Below, piece by piece: positions 9,526-18,539 of a stretch of DNA of 64,000 nucleotides; within the stretch, counting starts at the first letter, position 1; every line of letters begins with the position of its first letter. Source of the stretch: Glycomyces tritici (lineage in GTDB: Bacteria; Actinomycetota; Actinomycetes; Mycobacteriales; Micromonosporaceae); NCBI RefSeq assembly GCF_030403505.1, contig NZ_JAUEMJ010000001.1, positions 369,752-433,751 of the forward strand. Direction: 5' to 3'. Under the pieces are notes generated by a model. The model did no database searches. It was given only the letters and a program-made list of their open reading frames with translations, and was not told where the DNA came from. The position numbers and the translations under genes were made by a program.

Positions 9526-11274
9526 ATGGCAACGACCGCGACGCCGCCCACCGACCCCGGGGAGACCCCGCCGCCCGCCGCGCCCGTCGATGCGGAGGAG
9601 CGCCAGACGACCTACCCGGTCGACCGGCCGGTGTTCTGGATCAGCGCCGTCGTCATCCTCGCCGTCATCGTCTTCGGCGCGGTCTACCCCGACCAGTTCG
9701 AGACCGGCTCCACCGCCGCCCTCAACTGGGTCATCGTCAACTTCGCGTGGCTGTTCATCATCGCCGGCAACATCTTCGTGGTCCTCGCCGTCTACATCGC
9801 CGCCAGCCGTTTCGGCGCCATCAAGCTCGCCGCGAGCACGGACGAGGAGCCCGAGTTCGGCACCCTCCCGTGGATCTCCATGATGTTCGCCGCCGGCATG
9901 GGCATCGGCCTCATGTTCTACGGCGTCGCCGAGCCCCTGGCCCACTACTTCGACGCGCCCCCGCCGCTCGAGCTCGACCCCGCCTCCCCCTTCTTCAACG
10001 ACCAGCTCACCGAAGGCGCCCTCGTCTACTCGTTCTTCCACTGGGGACTGCACCCGTGGGCGATCTACGCCGTCGCCGGCCTCGCCCTCGCCTACTCGAC
10101 GTTCCGCAAGCAGCGCGGCAACAACATGAGCGACGCGTTCGCGCCCCTCACCGCCGGGAGGCGCTGGGGGCCCGTGACCGGCAAGGCCATCGACCTGCTC
10201 GCCGTGTTCGCCACCGTGTTCGGCACGGCCGCCAGCCTCGGCCTCGGCGCCCTCCAGGTCGCGGTCGGCCTCGAGATCGTGGTCGGCGTCCCCGAGTCGA
10301 CCCAGCTCGAATTGGTCGTCATCATCGCGCTCACCGCCGCGTTCGTCGCCTCGGCGTTCTCCGGCGTCCACCGCGGCGTCAAATGGCTCTCCACCACGAA
10401 CGTCGTCCTCGCCCTGTTCCTCATCGTGTTCGTGTTCTTCGCCGGCCCGACCCTGTTCATCCTCGACGCCTGGCCCAACGCCATCGGCGGCTACCTCTCG
10501 GAGCTCGCCGGCATCTCCAGCGCCACCGGCGCGTTCGGCGGCGGCGAGTGGCTGGGCACCTGGACGATCTTCTACTGGGCGTGGTGGCTCTCCTGGGCGC
10601 CCTTCGTCGGCACCTTCATCGCCCGCATCTCCCGCGGCCGCACCATCCGCCAGTTCATCGTCGGCGTCCTCCTCATCCCCTCGGCCGCCTCCACACTGTG
10701 GTTCGCGATCCTCGGCGGCACCGCCCTGTGGCAGCAGAACCACGGCGAGGACTTCAGCGAAGCCGTCGCCATGGGCGAGGAGTACTCCCTGTTCGCACTC
10801 CTCGAATCACTCCCGCTCTACAGCCTGCTCTCAGGCCTGTCCATGGTCCTCGTCGCCATCTACTTCGTCACCGGCGCCGACTCCGCCTCACTCGTCCTCG
10901 GCTCGCTCTCCAGCCACGGCTCCCTCGCCCCCAAGAAGCCGCTCGTCGTCTTCTGGGGCGCGACCATCGGCGCCGTCGCCGCCGTCCTGCTGCTCTCCGG
11001 CGGACTCCAGGGCCTCAAGAACGCCACGATCATCGTCGCGCTCCCGTTCGTCGTCGTCATGCTCCTCCTCTGCGTCTCGCTCATGAAGGAGCTCGCCACC
11101 GACCCGGCCGGGCACCCGCTGCGGCACCAGCTGCGGCACAAGGGCTTCCGCGAGGCCATCCGCAAACTCGTCGGCGAAGAGGTCGACTCCCGCACCGCGA
11201 ACCCCAACAGGTGGAGCCGCAGCCGCGTGCGCTTCGGCGTCGGCAACGGCAAGCGCGGCGGCACAGAGGAGTAG
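9526..11274 (+). CDS. BCCT-family osmolyte transporter, 582 aa
   Basis: Sodium- or proton-coupled carrier for glycine betaine, choline, carnitine or related compatible solutes in the cytoplasmic membrane. Twelve hydrophobic segments fit. The glycine stretch MMFAAGMGIGLMFYGVAEPL (near residues 122-141) and the Trp-rich helix FYWAWWLSWAPFVGTFIARI (near residue 350) are diagnostic. The N-terminus is Pro/Ala-rich and cytoplasmic. The C-terminal tail is basic, as in osmoregulated BetP-like carriers, but sensing is only inferred. The ATG at 9526 follows a CGGAG-like site. It stands alone, with no regulator beside it. Confidence 0.93.
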   Translation: MATTATPPTDPGETPPPAAPVDAEERQTTYPVDRPVFWISAVVILAVIVFGAVYPDQFETGSTAALNWVIVNFAWLFIIAGNIFVVLAVYIAASRFGAIKLAASTDEEPEFGTLPWISMMFAAGMGIGLMFYGVAEPLAHYFDAPPPLELDPASPFFNDQLTEGALVYSFFHWGLHPWAIYAVAGLALAYSTFRKQRGNNMSDAFAPLTAGRRWGPVTGKAIDLLAVFATVFGTAASLGLGALQVAVGLEIVVGVPESTQLELVVIIALTAAFVASAFSGVHRGVKWLSTTNVVLALFLIVFVFFAGPTLFILDAWPNAIGGYLSELAGISSATGAFGGGEWLGTWTIFYWAWWLSWAPFVGTFIARISRGRTIRQFIVGVLLIPSAASTLWFAILGGTALWQQNHGEDFSEAVAMGEEYSLFALLESLPLYSLLSGLSMVLVAIYFVTGADSASLVLGSLSSHGSLAPKKPLVVFWGATIGAVAAVLLLSGGLQGLKNATIIVALPFVVVMLLLCVSLMKELATDPAGHPLRHQLRHKGFREAIRKLVGEEVDSRTANPNRWSRSRVRFGVGNGKRGGTEE

Positions 11275-11328
11275 CCGGCGCCGGGCGCTGCTATTTTATG
11301 GGGTGACCCTGCGGCGGAAGGAAACCCC

Positions 11329-12291
11329 ATGAAGGCGATCGTGGTCGAGCAGACCGGCGGGCCGGGCGTCATGCGAGTGCTCGAAGGCGAGGACCCGGGC
11401 CCCCGCCCCGGCCAGATCGCCGTCAAGGTCGCCGCCGCCGGCGTCAACTTCATCGACGTCTACCACCGCACCGGCGCCTACGGGCTCCCCCTGCCCTTCA
11501 CCCCCGGCCTCGAAGGCGGCGGCTACGTCGCGGCCATCGGCGCCGGCGTCACCGGCTTCACCGTCGGCGACGAGGTCGCCTGGAAGAGCGTCCCCGGCTC
11601 CTACGCCGACCTCGTCATCGGCGACGCCGACCAGTTCGTGCTCGTCCCCGAGAAGGTCGCCGTCGAGACCGCCGCCGCCGTCATGCTCCAAGGCCTCACC
11701 GCCCACTACCTGTGCACCACCGTCCACCCCGTGCAGGAAGGCGACACCGTCATCGTCCACGCCGCCGCCGGCGGCATGGGCCTCCTCCTCACCCAGATGG
11801 TCAAATCCAAAGGCGGCAAGGTCATCGGCACCGTCTCCACCGACGCGAAAGCCGAACTCGCCCGCCAGAACGGCGCCGACCACGTCATGCGCTACGAAGG
11901 CTTCGGCGCCAAAGCCCGCGAACTCACCGGCGGCGAAGGCGTCGCGGCCGTCTACGACGGCGTCGGCAAGACCACCTTCAGCGAAGGCCTCACCGCACTG
12001 CGCCGCCGCGGCGTCATGGCACTCTTCGGCCAGGCCAGCGGCCCCGTCCCGCCCGTCGACCCCCAGGACCTCCACCGCGGCGGCTCACTCGTCCTCACCC
12101 GGCCCACCCTCCACGATTTCACCGCCACCCGCGAGGAGTACCTCTGGCGCTCGAACGAGGTCTTCCAGATGATCGAGGACGACGACCTCCTCGTCCGCGT
12201 CGGCGAGACCTTCCGCCTCGAAGAGGCCCCCGAAGCCCACCAGGCCCTCGAAGCCCGCAAGACCACCGGGAAACTCCTCCTCATCCCCTAG
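11329..12291 (+). CDS. NADPH:quinone reductase (Qor-like), 320 aa
   Basis: Zinc-free medium-chain dehydrogenase that reduces quinones with NADPH. The N-terminal GroES-like domain includes VAAAGVNFIDVYHRTGAYGL; the cofactor loop is HAAAGGMGLLLTQMVK (near residue 150). Motifs LEGGGYVAAIGAGV and GLTAHYL are typical of quinone oxidoreductase 1. The start at 11329 is preceded by GGAAGGA at good distance. It converges with the GlxA-family regulator, the two stops being separated by only 3 bp. A second relative lies on the other side of that regulator. Confidence 0.88.
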   Translation: MKAIVVEQTGGPGVMRVLEGEDPGPRPGQIAVKVAAAGVNFIDVYHRTGAYGLPLPFTPGLEGGGYVAAIGAGVTGFTVGDEVAWKSVPGSYADLVIGDADQFVLVPEKVAVETAAAVMLQGLTAHYLCTTVHPVQEGDTVIVHAAAGGMGLLLTQMVKSKGGKVIGTVSTDAKAELARQNGADHVMRYEGFGAKARELTGGEGVAAVYDGVGKTTFSEGLTALRRRGVMALFGQASGPVPPVDPQDLHRGGSLVLTRPTLHDFTATREEYLWRSNEVFQMIEDDDLLVRVGETFRLEEAPEAHQALEARKTTGKLLLIP

Positions 12292-12294
12292 CCG

Positions 12295-13302
12295 CTACTG
12301 CGCAACGGACATGTTCGACCGCTCGCGGAACGTGCGCCGGTACGCCGACGGCGACACCCCCAGCACCGCCCGCAGATGCTGGCGCAGCGACACCCCCGTG
12401 CCCAGGCCCGCGCGCTGCGCGATCTGGTCCACCGTCAGCTCGCTCGACTCCAGCAGCCGCCGGGCGTGCTCGACCCGCTGGCGGGTGAGCCACTGCGTCG
12501 GGCTCTGCCCGGTCTCTTCCCGGAACCGGCGGGTGAAGGAGCGGCGGCTCATCCGCGCCCGCCGCGCCAGATCATCGATCGACAGCGGATGGTCGAGGTG
12601 CTGGAGCGCCCATTCGCGCACCCCGGCGGTGCTCACCCCGGTCTCCTCGGGCACGGGCCGCTCGATGAACTGCGCCTGCCCGCCCTCGCGCCACGGCGGC
12701 ACCACGCAGCGGCGCGCGACCGCGTTCGCGACCTGGCTGCCGTGGTCGCGACGCACCAGGTGCAGACACAGGTCCACGGCAGCACCGGCGCCCGCCGAGG
12801 TGAGGATGCGGCCCTCGTCGACGAACAGCACGTCCGGGTCCACCCTGACCTTCGGGTGGCGCTCGCTGAGCAGGTCGGTGAGCATCCAGTGCGTGGTCGC
12901 GGCACGGCCGTCGAGCAGGCCCAGGTGGGCGAGGACGAACGCGGCGCTGCAGAACGAGACGATCCGCGCCTCGGGCCGGATGCGCGCGAAGGCCGGCTCG
13001 AGCCCGGCGAGCAGGTCGGGCACCTCGCACGAGGGCCCGCCCGTGGGGTCCACAGTGGCCACAATGACGGTGTCGGCGCTGGCCAGCAGCTCGGGTCCGT
13101 GCTCCACATTGATCGTGTACCCGGCGGTGGCGCGGACGGGGCCGCCGTCGAGGGAGCACACGCGCACGTCGTAGCGGCGGGTGCCGTCGGCGCGGCCGGC
13201 GGCGGCGAAGACGCGCTCGGGGATGCCGAGGTCGAACGTGATCACGCCGTCGAGGGCGAGGACCGCGACGCGGTGGGGTGCGGCCGCACTGGATTCCGTC
13301 AT
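12295..13302 (-). CDS. GlxA-family AraC-type transcriptional regulator, 335 aa
   Basis: DNA-binding regulator with an N-terminal DJ-1/PfpI (glutamine-amidotransferase-like) domain and a C-terminal AraC double helix-turn-helix. Residues 10-185 hold the first domain, with the nucleophile-elbow-like SFCSAAFVLAHLGLL. Residues about 230-330 hold the HTH domain (DDLARRARMSRRSFTRRF, then the second helix-turn-helix near VDQIAQRAGLG). The ligand is unknown. It is divergent from the oxidoreductase at 13406 across 103 bp that contain two small palindromes, so that gene is its likely target. Confidence 0.9.
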   Translation of the reverse strand: MTESSAAAPHRVAVLALDGVITFDLGIPERVFAAAGRADGTRRYDVRVCSLDGGPVRATAGYTINVEHGPELLASADTVIVATVDPTGGPSCEVPDLLAGLEPAFARIRPEARIVSFCSAAFVLAHLGLLDGRAATTHWMLTDLLSERHPKVRVDPDVLFVDEGRILTSAGAGAAVDLCLHLVRRDHGSQVANAVARRCVVPPWREGGQAQFIERPVPEETGVSTAGVREWALQHLDHPLSIDDLARRARMSRRSFTRRFREETGQSPTQWLTRQRVEHARRLLESSELTVDQIAQRAGLGTGVSLRQHLRAVLGVSPSAYRRTFRERSNMSVAQ

Positions 13303-13405
13303 GGCCCGATTCTTTCACATAACGGCCTTCAGGCCGCTAGGCGAGGATCCGCCTGCGGCGAAGACTAGGGGGCACCGAAAGGCCACTGCCAGAAAGGAAA
13401 CCGCC
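13303..13405. promoter_or_regulatory. Divergent promoter region with two palindromes
   Basis: CGGCCT-TC-AGGCCG (13323-13336) and an AGGCG-6-CGCCT inverted repeat (about 13338-13353) lie between the GlxA-type regulator and the oxidoreductase. They are candidate operators; no clear -10/-35 pair was assigned. Confidence 0.4.
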
Positions 13406-14341
13406 ATGACCACCATGCGCGCCATCACCCAGAACGCCCTGGGCGGATCCGAAGTCCTCGAACTCGTCGAGGTCGAACGGCCCGAACCGGCCATGGGAGA
13501 GATCCTCGTGAAGGTGCACGCCGCCGGCCTCAACCCGGTGGACTGGAAGGTGCGGACCTACGGCGCGCTCACCGGCGCCCCGGCCCCGTTCACCGTGGGC
13601 TGGGACGTCTCGGGCACCGTGGCAGCCGTCGGCCCTGGCGTGCAGCTCTACCGGGTCGGCGACGAGGTCTACGGCATGCCGCGGTTCCCGCACTTCGCCG
13701 GCGCCTACGCCGAGTACGTGACCGCGCCCGCCCGCCACTTCGCGCCCAAGCCCGCCGGTCTCAGCCACGAGGAGGCCGCGGCCCTGCCGCTCGCCGCCCT
13801 CACCGCCTACCAGTCCCTCGTGGACGTCGCGGATCTCCAAGCGGGCCAGAGGGTCCTCATCCACGCCGCCGCGGGCGGCGTCGGCCACCTCGCGGTCCAG
13901 ATCGCGAAAGCCAAGGGCGCGTACGTGATCGCGACCGCCAGCGCCGCGAAGCTCGAGTACGTGCGGGGCATCGGCGCCGACGAGGTCATCGACTACACGG
14001 CCGGCGACTTCACCGAGCAGGTGAGCGGGGTCGACGTGGTCCTCGACGGCGTCGGCGGCGACTACGCCGCCCGCTCTGCTGCGGTGGTCCGCGACGGCGG
14101 CCACCTCGTCATCCTGCCGAGCGCGGCGGAGCTGCCCGCATCGGAGCTGGCCCGGATCAACGCCGGCTTCAACATCGTCGAACCCGACCTGGGCGGGCTC
14201 AAGGCGATCACCGCCCTGGTGGAGGCGGGACAGCTCAAGCCGACGGTCGCCGAGACCTATGCCCTTGAGGACGCGGGCAAGGCCCACGAGTCCCTGGAGC
14301 CGGGCCGCACGATCGGCAAGATCGTGCTCACCGTCGTCTGA
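13406..14341 (+). CDS. NADP-dependent oxidoreductase (quinone-reductase family), 311 aa
   Basis: Zinc-free medium-chain dehydrogenase. The GroES-like part includes VHAAGLNPVDWKVRTYG and GWDVSGTVAAVGPGV; the cofactor loop is IHAAAGGVGHLAVQIAKAKG (near residue 150). These match the NADP-dependent quinone-reductase-like group. The ATG at 13406 follows AAAGGAAA; upstream in-frame codons overlap the divergent promoter and are excluded. It is probably regulated by the adjacent GlxA-type regulator. Substrate unknown: quinones or reactive alkenals are likely for the family. Confidence 0.87.
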   Translation: MTTMRAITQNALGGSEVLELVEVERPEPAMGEILVKVHAAGLNPVDWKVRTYGALTGAPAPFTVGWDVSGTVAAVGPGVQLYRVGDEVYGMPRFPHFAGAYAEYVTAPARHFAPKPAGLSHEEAAALPLAALTAYQSLVDVADLQAGQRVLIHAAAGGVGHLAVQIAKAKGAYVIATASAAKLEYVRGIGADEVIDYTAGDFTEQVSGVDVVLDGVGGDYAARSAAVVRDGGHLVILPSAAELPASELARINAGFNIVEPDLGGLKAITALVEAGQLKPTVAETYALEDAGKAHESLEPGRTIGKIVLTVV

Positions 14342-14345
14342 CCAG

Positions 14346-14400
14346 TTGTCCACAAGCCCTTCACCAGGCAATAAAAGTGCTGCTCACGAAGTTATCCACA
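14346..14400 (+). promoter_or_regulatory. Two perfect DnaA boxes
   Basis: TTGTCCACA at 14346-14354 and TTATCCACA at 14392-14400 both match the bacterial DnaA-box consensus and face the same way, 46 bp apart. They sit just past the stop of the oxidoreductase in a 316-bp gap. That gap otherwise holds hairpins: GATGGC-6-GCCATC at 14447-14464, a 12-bp inverted repeat at 14521-14550 and the terminator at 14592-14624. No replication gene is near. Confidence 0.6.
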
Positions 14401-14520
14401 GGCGGAAAACTCTTGTTGCCGCTCGACTACCCCACGTGTTGTAGTAGATGGCAAAAACGCCATCGGGCACCAGCGGGATGGCGGCGACACCAGGGGATTC
14501 GCGAACGTCGCCATACCGAG

Positions 14521-14550
14521 ACCGCGCGCGGGAAGCCACCCGCGCGCGGT
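14521..14550. other. 12-bp perfect inverted repeat
   Basis: ACCGCGCGCGGG (14521-14532) pairs with CCCGCGCGCGGT (14539-14550) around a 6-nt loop. It may be a second terminator for either convergent transcript. Confidence 0.55.
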
Positions 14551-14591
14551 CCCCGCCAGGTGCCACACCCCTCCGCCTCCGCGGAGGCCGC

Positions 14592-14624
14592 GCGTGGCGG
14601 TCGGGCCCAACCCGACCGCCACGC
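14592..14624 (-). terminator. Terminator of the ABC exporter operon
   Basis: GCGTGGCGGTCGGG (14592-14605) pairs perfectly over 14 bp with 14611-14624 around a 5-nt loop, 34 bp past the stop of the second ABC gene. The stem is symmetrical and could also stop transcription from the left. Confidence 0.75.
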
Positions 14625-14657
14625 CGCAACACCAGTTCAGTTCAGATAAGACTCGAC

Positions 14658-16442
14658 TCAATTCGAGCGGGTCTGCTCCACCCAGGAGCCGTGCAGCCCC
14701 GCATAGACCGAGCCGGGCTCGGCGGCGAGTTCGGCGTGCGGGCCGTGCTGCACCAGGTTCCCCGCGTCGAAGACCAGCACCTCGTCGGAGGTCTCGGCCG
14801 TCGACAGGCGGTGCGCGATGATCACCGTGGTGCGCCCGCGCGTCACGGCATCGAGCGCGGATGAGAGCCGCAGTTCCGTGGCCGGGTCGACGGCGCTCGT
14901 GGCCTCGTCGAGGACGAGCAGGTCCGGGTCGGCCACATAGGCGCGCACCAGCGAGACCAGTTGGCGCTCGCCCACACTCAGGTTGGCGCCGCTCTCGCCC
15001 AGCTCGGTGTCGAGGCCGGCCGGGAGCGTCTCGAGCCAGTCGTCGAGGCCCAGTTCGGCGAAGGCCACATAGATCTCCGCGTCCGTCAGGTCGGGCCGCG
15101 CGAACCGCACGTTGTGCGCGAGGGACCCGTTGAACAGGAAGCCCTCCTGGGGCACCATCGTGACGCGCCCGCGCAGCGACGCGAACGTGACACTGGTGAG
15201 CGGCACGCCGCCGATGAGCACGTTCCCCGAGGTCGGGTCCATGAGGCGGGTCAGCAGTTTCGCGAACGTGGTCTTGCCCGAGCCGGTCTCGCCGACCACG
15301 GCGACCTTCGTGTGGGCCCGGATCTCGACGTCGATGCCGTGCAGCACCTCCTCGCCGCCGGGGTACGCGAAGCGCACGCCCTCGAAGCGGACCCCGAGGG
15401 GCCCTTCGGGAAGGGCCACGCCGTCGACCGGGTCGGCGACGTCGGGCTCGGTGTCGACGATGTCGAGCACGCGCCGCCAGCCGGAGACCGCGTTCTGGGC
15501 CTCGTTGAGCGTCTCGGTGCCGATCACCACCGGCTGGGTGAAGAGGATGACGAGGAACAGGAACGCCGTCAGCTCGCCCACGGTCATCGACCCGTCGGCG
15601 ACGAGGAACGCGCCGAGGACCACCACGACCACGTTGACGCCCAGGTAGACCAGCTCCCCCGCGCCGAATGAGAACGCCGAGCGGCTGATCGCGCGGGTCT
15701 GGTCGCGCCGGTGCTCGTCGATCGAGGCGTCGAGCCGCTCGCTCGTGCGCGCGCCGACCCCGTACGCGCGCACCGTGCCCGCGCCGACGACCGACTCGGC
15801 GACGGCAGAGAGCATCTTGGACACGCTCTTGCGCACGTCCGTGTAAGCGGCGGCCAGGTGCCCCTGGAGCCACTTGATCAGCCAGGTCACCGGGATGAAC
15901 ACGATCCACACCGCGATCGCCAGCTGCCACGAGTAGACCGCCATGACCACGGTGGCGACGACGATCTGCGCCGCCGCGGTCACCAGCACCATGCCGCCCT
16001 GCTGGAGGAACGTGCTGACCTGGTCGATATCGGTCGTGACCCGCGCGGTGAGCGCGCCGCGCCGCTCGGACTGCTGGTGCAGCATCGACAGGTCGTGGAT
16101 GTGCCGGAACGTCCTGCGCCGCAGCGAGGCCAGCGCGTGTTCGGAGACGACGAACAGGCGGCGGTTCATGAGGTAGTTCGTGCCGGTGGTGACGAGCAGG
16201 GCGGCGACGCCGAGGGAGGCGACGAGCATGACGTAGCCGATGTCGGGTCCGCCTTCGCCGAGGAGGCCTTTGTCGAGGACCTGCTGTGCGCCGATGGGTA
16301 CGACGAGGCGGCCGACCGAGGTGACGGCCGCGAGGAACACGGTGAAGCCGAGGCCGCGTCGCAGTTCGGGTGAGAGCCGCAGGCCGCGTTTGACGGTCTG
16401 CCACGGGCCCGGCTGCGTCTGGGGTGCTTCCTGGGCGCTCAC
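14658..16442 (-). CDS. ABC exporter half-transporter B (membrane-ATPase fusion), 594 aa
   Basis: Type IV (B-family) ABC exporter subunit with six membrane helices (residues about 30-320) then the ATPase. Walker A is GETGSGKTT (near residue 385), Walker B LLVLDEATSAVD with the catalytic Glu present, and the H-loop IIAHR is intact. The signature motif is LSVGE rather than LSGGQ. The GTG start at 16442 overlaps the stop of the partner gene as GTGA. Together with the partner it should form a heterodimer in which this subunit supplies the working Walker A/B/H-loop of the one canonical ATP site. Substrate unknown; drugs, lipids or peptides are typical. Confidence 0.9.
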   Translation of the reverse strand: MSAQEAPQTQPGPWQTVKRGLRLSPELRRGLGFTVFLAAVTSVGRLVVPIGAQQVLDKGLLGEGGPDIGYVMLVASLGVAALLVTTGTNYLMNRRLFVVSEHALASLRRRTFRHIHDLSMLHQQSERRGALTARVTTDIDQVSTFLQQGGMVLVTAAAQIVVATVVMAVYSWQLAIAVWIVFIPVTWLIKWLQGHLAAAYTDVRKSVSKMLSAVAESVVGAGTVRAYGVGARTSERLDASIDEHRRDQTRAISRSAFSFGAGELVYLGVNVVVVVLGAFLVADGSMTVGELTAFLFLVILFTQPVVIGTETLNEAQNAVSGWRRVLDIVDTEPDVADPVDGVALPEGPLGVRFEGVRFAYPGGEEVLHGIDVEIRAHTKVAVVGETGSGKTTFAKLLTRLMDPTSGNVLIGGVPLTSVTFASLRGRVTMVPQEGFLFNGSLAHNVRFARPDLTDAEIYVAFAELGLDDWLETLPAGLDTELGESGANLSVGERQLVSLVRAYVADPDLLVLDEATSAVDPATELRLSSALDAVTRGRTTVIIAHRLSTAETSDEVLVFDAGNLVQHGPHAELAAEPGSVYAGLHGSWVEQTRSN

Positions 16443-18370
16443 GCCGTGGTCTCCTCTTCGTTGTGCTTGGTGCCGTTGAAGTCGGTGTCGCCGAGGTCGG
16501 TGTCGTTGAATTCGCTGTCGAATTCGCGTTCGGCTTCGGCCCGCTCGTAGGCGGTGACGAGGTCGGCGTAGGGCTGGTGGGTTTTGAGGAGGTCCTGGTG
16601 GGGGCCGCGGGCGGTGATGCGGCCGTTCTCGAGGAAGACGACTTCGTCGGCGAGGGCGATGGTGGCTCTGCGGTAGGCGACGACGAGGACGCTGGCGACG
16701 TCTGCGGAGTCTTTGAGGCCGGTGAGGATCTGGGACTCGACTTTCGGGTCGACGGCGCTGGTGGCGTCGTCGAGGATGAGCATCCGGGGTTTGCCGGCGA
16801 GGGCGCGGGCGAGGGTGAGTCGTTGGCGTTGGCCGCCGGAGAGGGTGGTGCCGCGTTCGCCGACTTCGGTGTCGAGGCCGCTGGTGTCGGGGTCGCCGGT
16901 TTCGGTGGTGCTGGCGAGGGCGGCGACGAATTTTTCGGCTCCGGCGGCGATGAGGGCGTCCCAGAGTCGGTCGTCGGTGAGTCCGGGGCGGTCGAGGGCG
17001 AGGTTGGCGCGGACGGTGTCGTCGAAGACGAACGGGATCTGCTGGACGAGTGCGGTGGTGCGGGCGAGGCTCGCGTGGGTGAGGTCGCGGAGGTCGTGGC
17101 CGTCGAGGGTGACGGTGCCGCGGGTGGGGTCGACGAGGCGGGCGGCGAGGTGGGCGAGGGTGGATTTGCCTGATCCGGTGGCGCCGACGAGGGCGACGGT
17201 GGTGCCGGGTTCGACGGTGAAGGTGACTTCGTGGAGGGCTTCGTGGCCGTCGGGGTAGGCGTAGGCGACGGCGTTGAATTCGAGGCGGGCGGGGGTGGTG
17301 GTGTCGGGGAGTTCGTTGTCGCCGTAGGCCATGTCGCCGGTGGCGGAGAGGACGTGGTCGACTCGGCGGCGGCCGACGACGGAGCCGGGGAGGTCGCCGA
17401 GGACCCAGCCGATGGCGCGGACGGGGAAGGCGAGGACGGAGAACATGAAGGAGACGGTGACGAGTTGACCGAGGTCGATGGCGCCGGCTTCGAAGCGGGC
17501 GAGGCCGACGAGGAGGGCGACGAGGACCCCGATTTCGGGGAGTCCGGAGATGGCCGGTTCGAAGGCGGCGCGGAGGCGGCCGACGCCGATCATGGCGTCG
17601 CGGAGGTCCTCGGCGGTGGCGGTGAAGCGTTCGGTTTCGGCGGCTTCGCGTCCCATGGCTTTGACGACGAGGGCGCCGTCGAAGGATTCGTGGCCGACGG
17701 CGGAGACTTCGGCGCGCAGTTCTTGGGCGCGTTTGGCGCGGGGGGCCATTTTGGTGGCGAAGAGGGCGTTGAGGGCGAAGAGGGCGGGGAACATGCCGAG
17801 GGCGACGAGGGCGATGGCCCAGTCGATCCAGAGGAAGGCGCCCATGGCGACGATGACCATGAAGAGGGTGCCGACTGCGAAGGGGAGTGGGGCGAGGGGG
17901 CGGGTGGCGGCTTCGACGTCGGCGTTCGCGTTGGAGAGGAGGGTGCCGGTGGGGTGTTTCTGGTGCCAGGAGACGGGGAGGGCGAGGTAGCGGCGGGTGA
18001 TCTGGCGGCGCCAGTGGGCTTGGACGCCGAACATCATGACGCCGGCGCCGATGCGGCGGGCGCACATGGTGGAGAAGCGGATGATGGAGGTGCCGACGAG
18101 TGCGGCGACGCCGATCATGACGGTGCCGAAGACGACTTCGCCGTTCTCGTAGGCGGGGACGGCGATCGCGGAGACGACCCAGCCGACGACGAAGGAGAGG
18201 AATAGCGTCATCGCGGTGTTGGCCATGGCTCCGGCGGCGCCTACTGCGAACGGTTTGGGTTCGAGGCGGATCATGTCGCCGATGTTGCGCAGTCCTTGGC
18301 GGAGGATGCGGTCGTCGGCGGGCTGGTCGTCGAGGGACGACGGTGTGTCGGCGCCGGTGGGCAGCGTCAT
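16439..18370 (-). CDS. ABC exporter half-transporter A (degenerate ATP site), 643 aa
   Basis: Partner of the gene at 14658. Six membrane helices (residues about 55-340) precede the ATPase. Walker A GATGSGKST and signature LSGGQRQRL are canonical. Walker B reads MLILDDATSAVD, so the catalytic Glu is Asp, and the H-loop position reads VVAYR, with Tyr for His. These changes mark the degenerate half of asymmetric exporters such as TmrAB or BmrCD. The C-terminus is acidic and Asn/Asp-rich. The ATG at 18370 follows GGAGAC; the frame stays open upstream but without a ribosome site. First gene of the two-gene operon. Confidence 0.9.
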   Translation of the reverse strand: MTLPTGADTPSSLDDQPADDRILRQGLRNIGDMIRLEPKPFAVGAAGAMANTAMTLFLSFVVGWVVSAIAVPAYENGEVVFGTVMIGVAALVGTSIIRFSTMCARRIGAGVMMFGVQAHWRRQITRRYLALPVSWHQKHPTGTLLSNANADVEAATRPLAPLPFAVGTLFMVIVAMGAFLWIDWAIALVALGMFPALFALNALFATKMAPRAKRAQELRAEVSAVGHESFDGALVVKAMGREAAETERFTATAEDLRDAMIGVGRLRAAFEPAISGLPEIGVLVALLVGLARFEAGAIDLGQLVTVSFMFSVLAFPVRAIGWVLGDLPGSVVGRRRVDHVLSATGDMAYGDNELPDTTTPARLEFNAVAYAYPDGHEALHEVTFTVEPGTTVALVGATGSGKSTLAHLAARLVDPTRGTVTLDGHDLRDLTHASLARTTALVQQIPFVFDDTVRANLALDRPGLTDDRLWDALIAAGAEKFVAALASTTETGDPDTSGLDTEVGERGTTLSGGQRQRLTLARALAGKPRMLILDDATSAVDPKVESQILTGLKDSADVASVLVVAYRRATIALADEVVFLENGRITARGPHQDLLKTHQPYADLVTAYERAEAEREFDSEFNDTDLGDTDFNGTKHNEEETTA

Positions 18371-18539
18371 CGGGTCTCCGGTCGGTGGGTACGGGCGCCA
18401 GCCCTGGGAAGCGCTGGCTAGCCGGTCGGCAAGCAACCGCTAGCAATCATGCCTCGCGCCTGCGGCAGTCGCCAACCGCAATTCCACCGGGCGGCATCGA
18501 ACGGCATGGTCACGCACGGTTCAGTGTCGGTCGACAGAC

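Noticed and set aside
14342..14400. Chromosomal replication origin
   Set aside because: Only two DnaA boxes, no AT-rich unwinding tract, and no dnaA, dnaN or other replication gene in the window.
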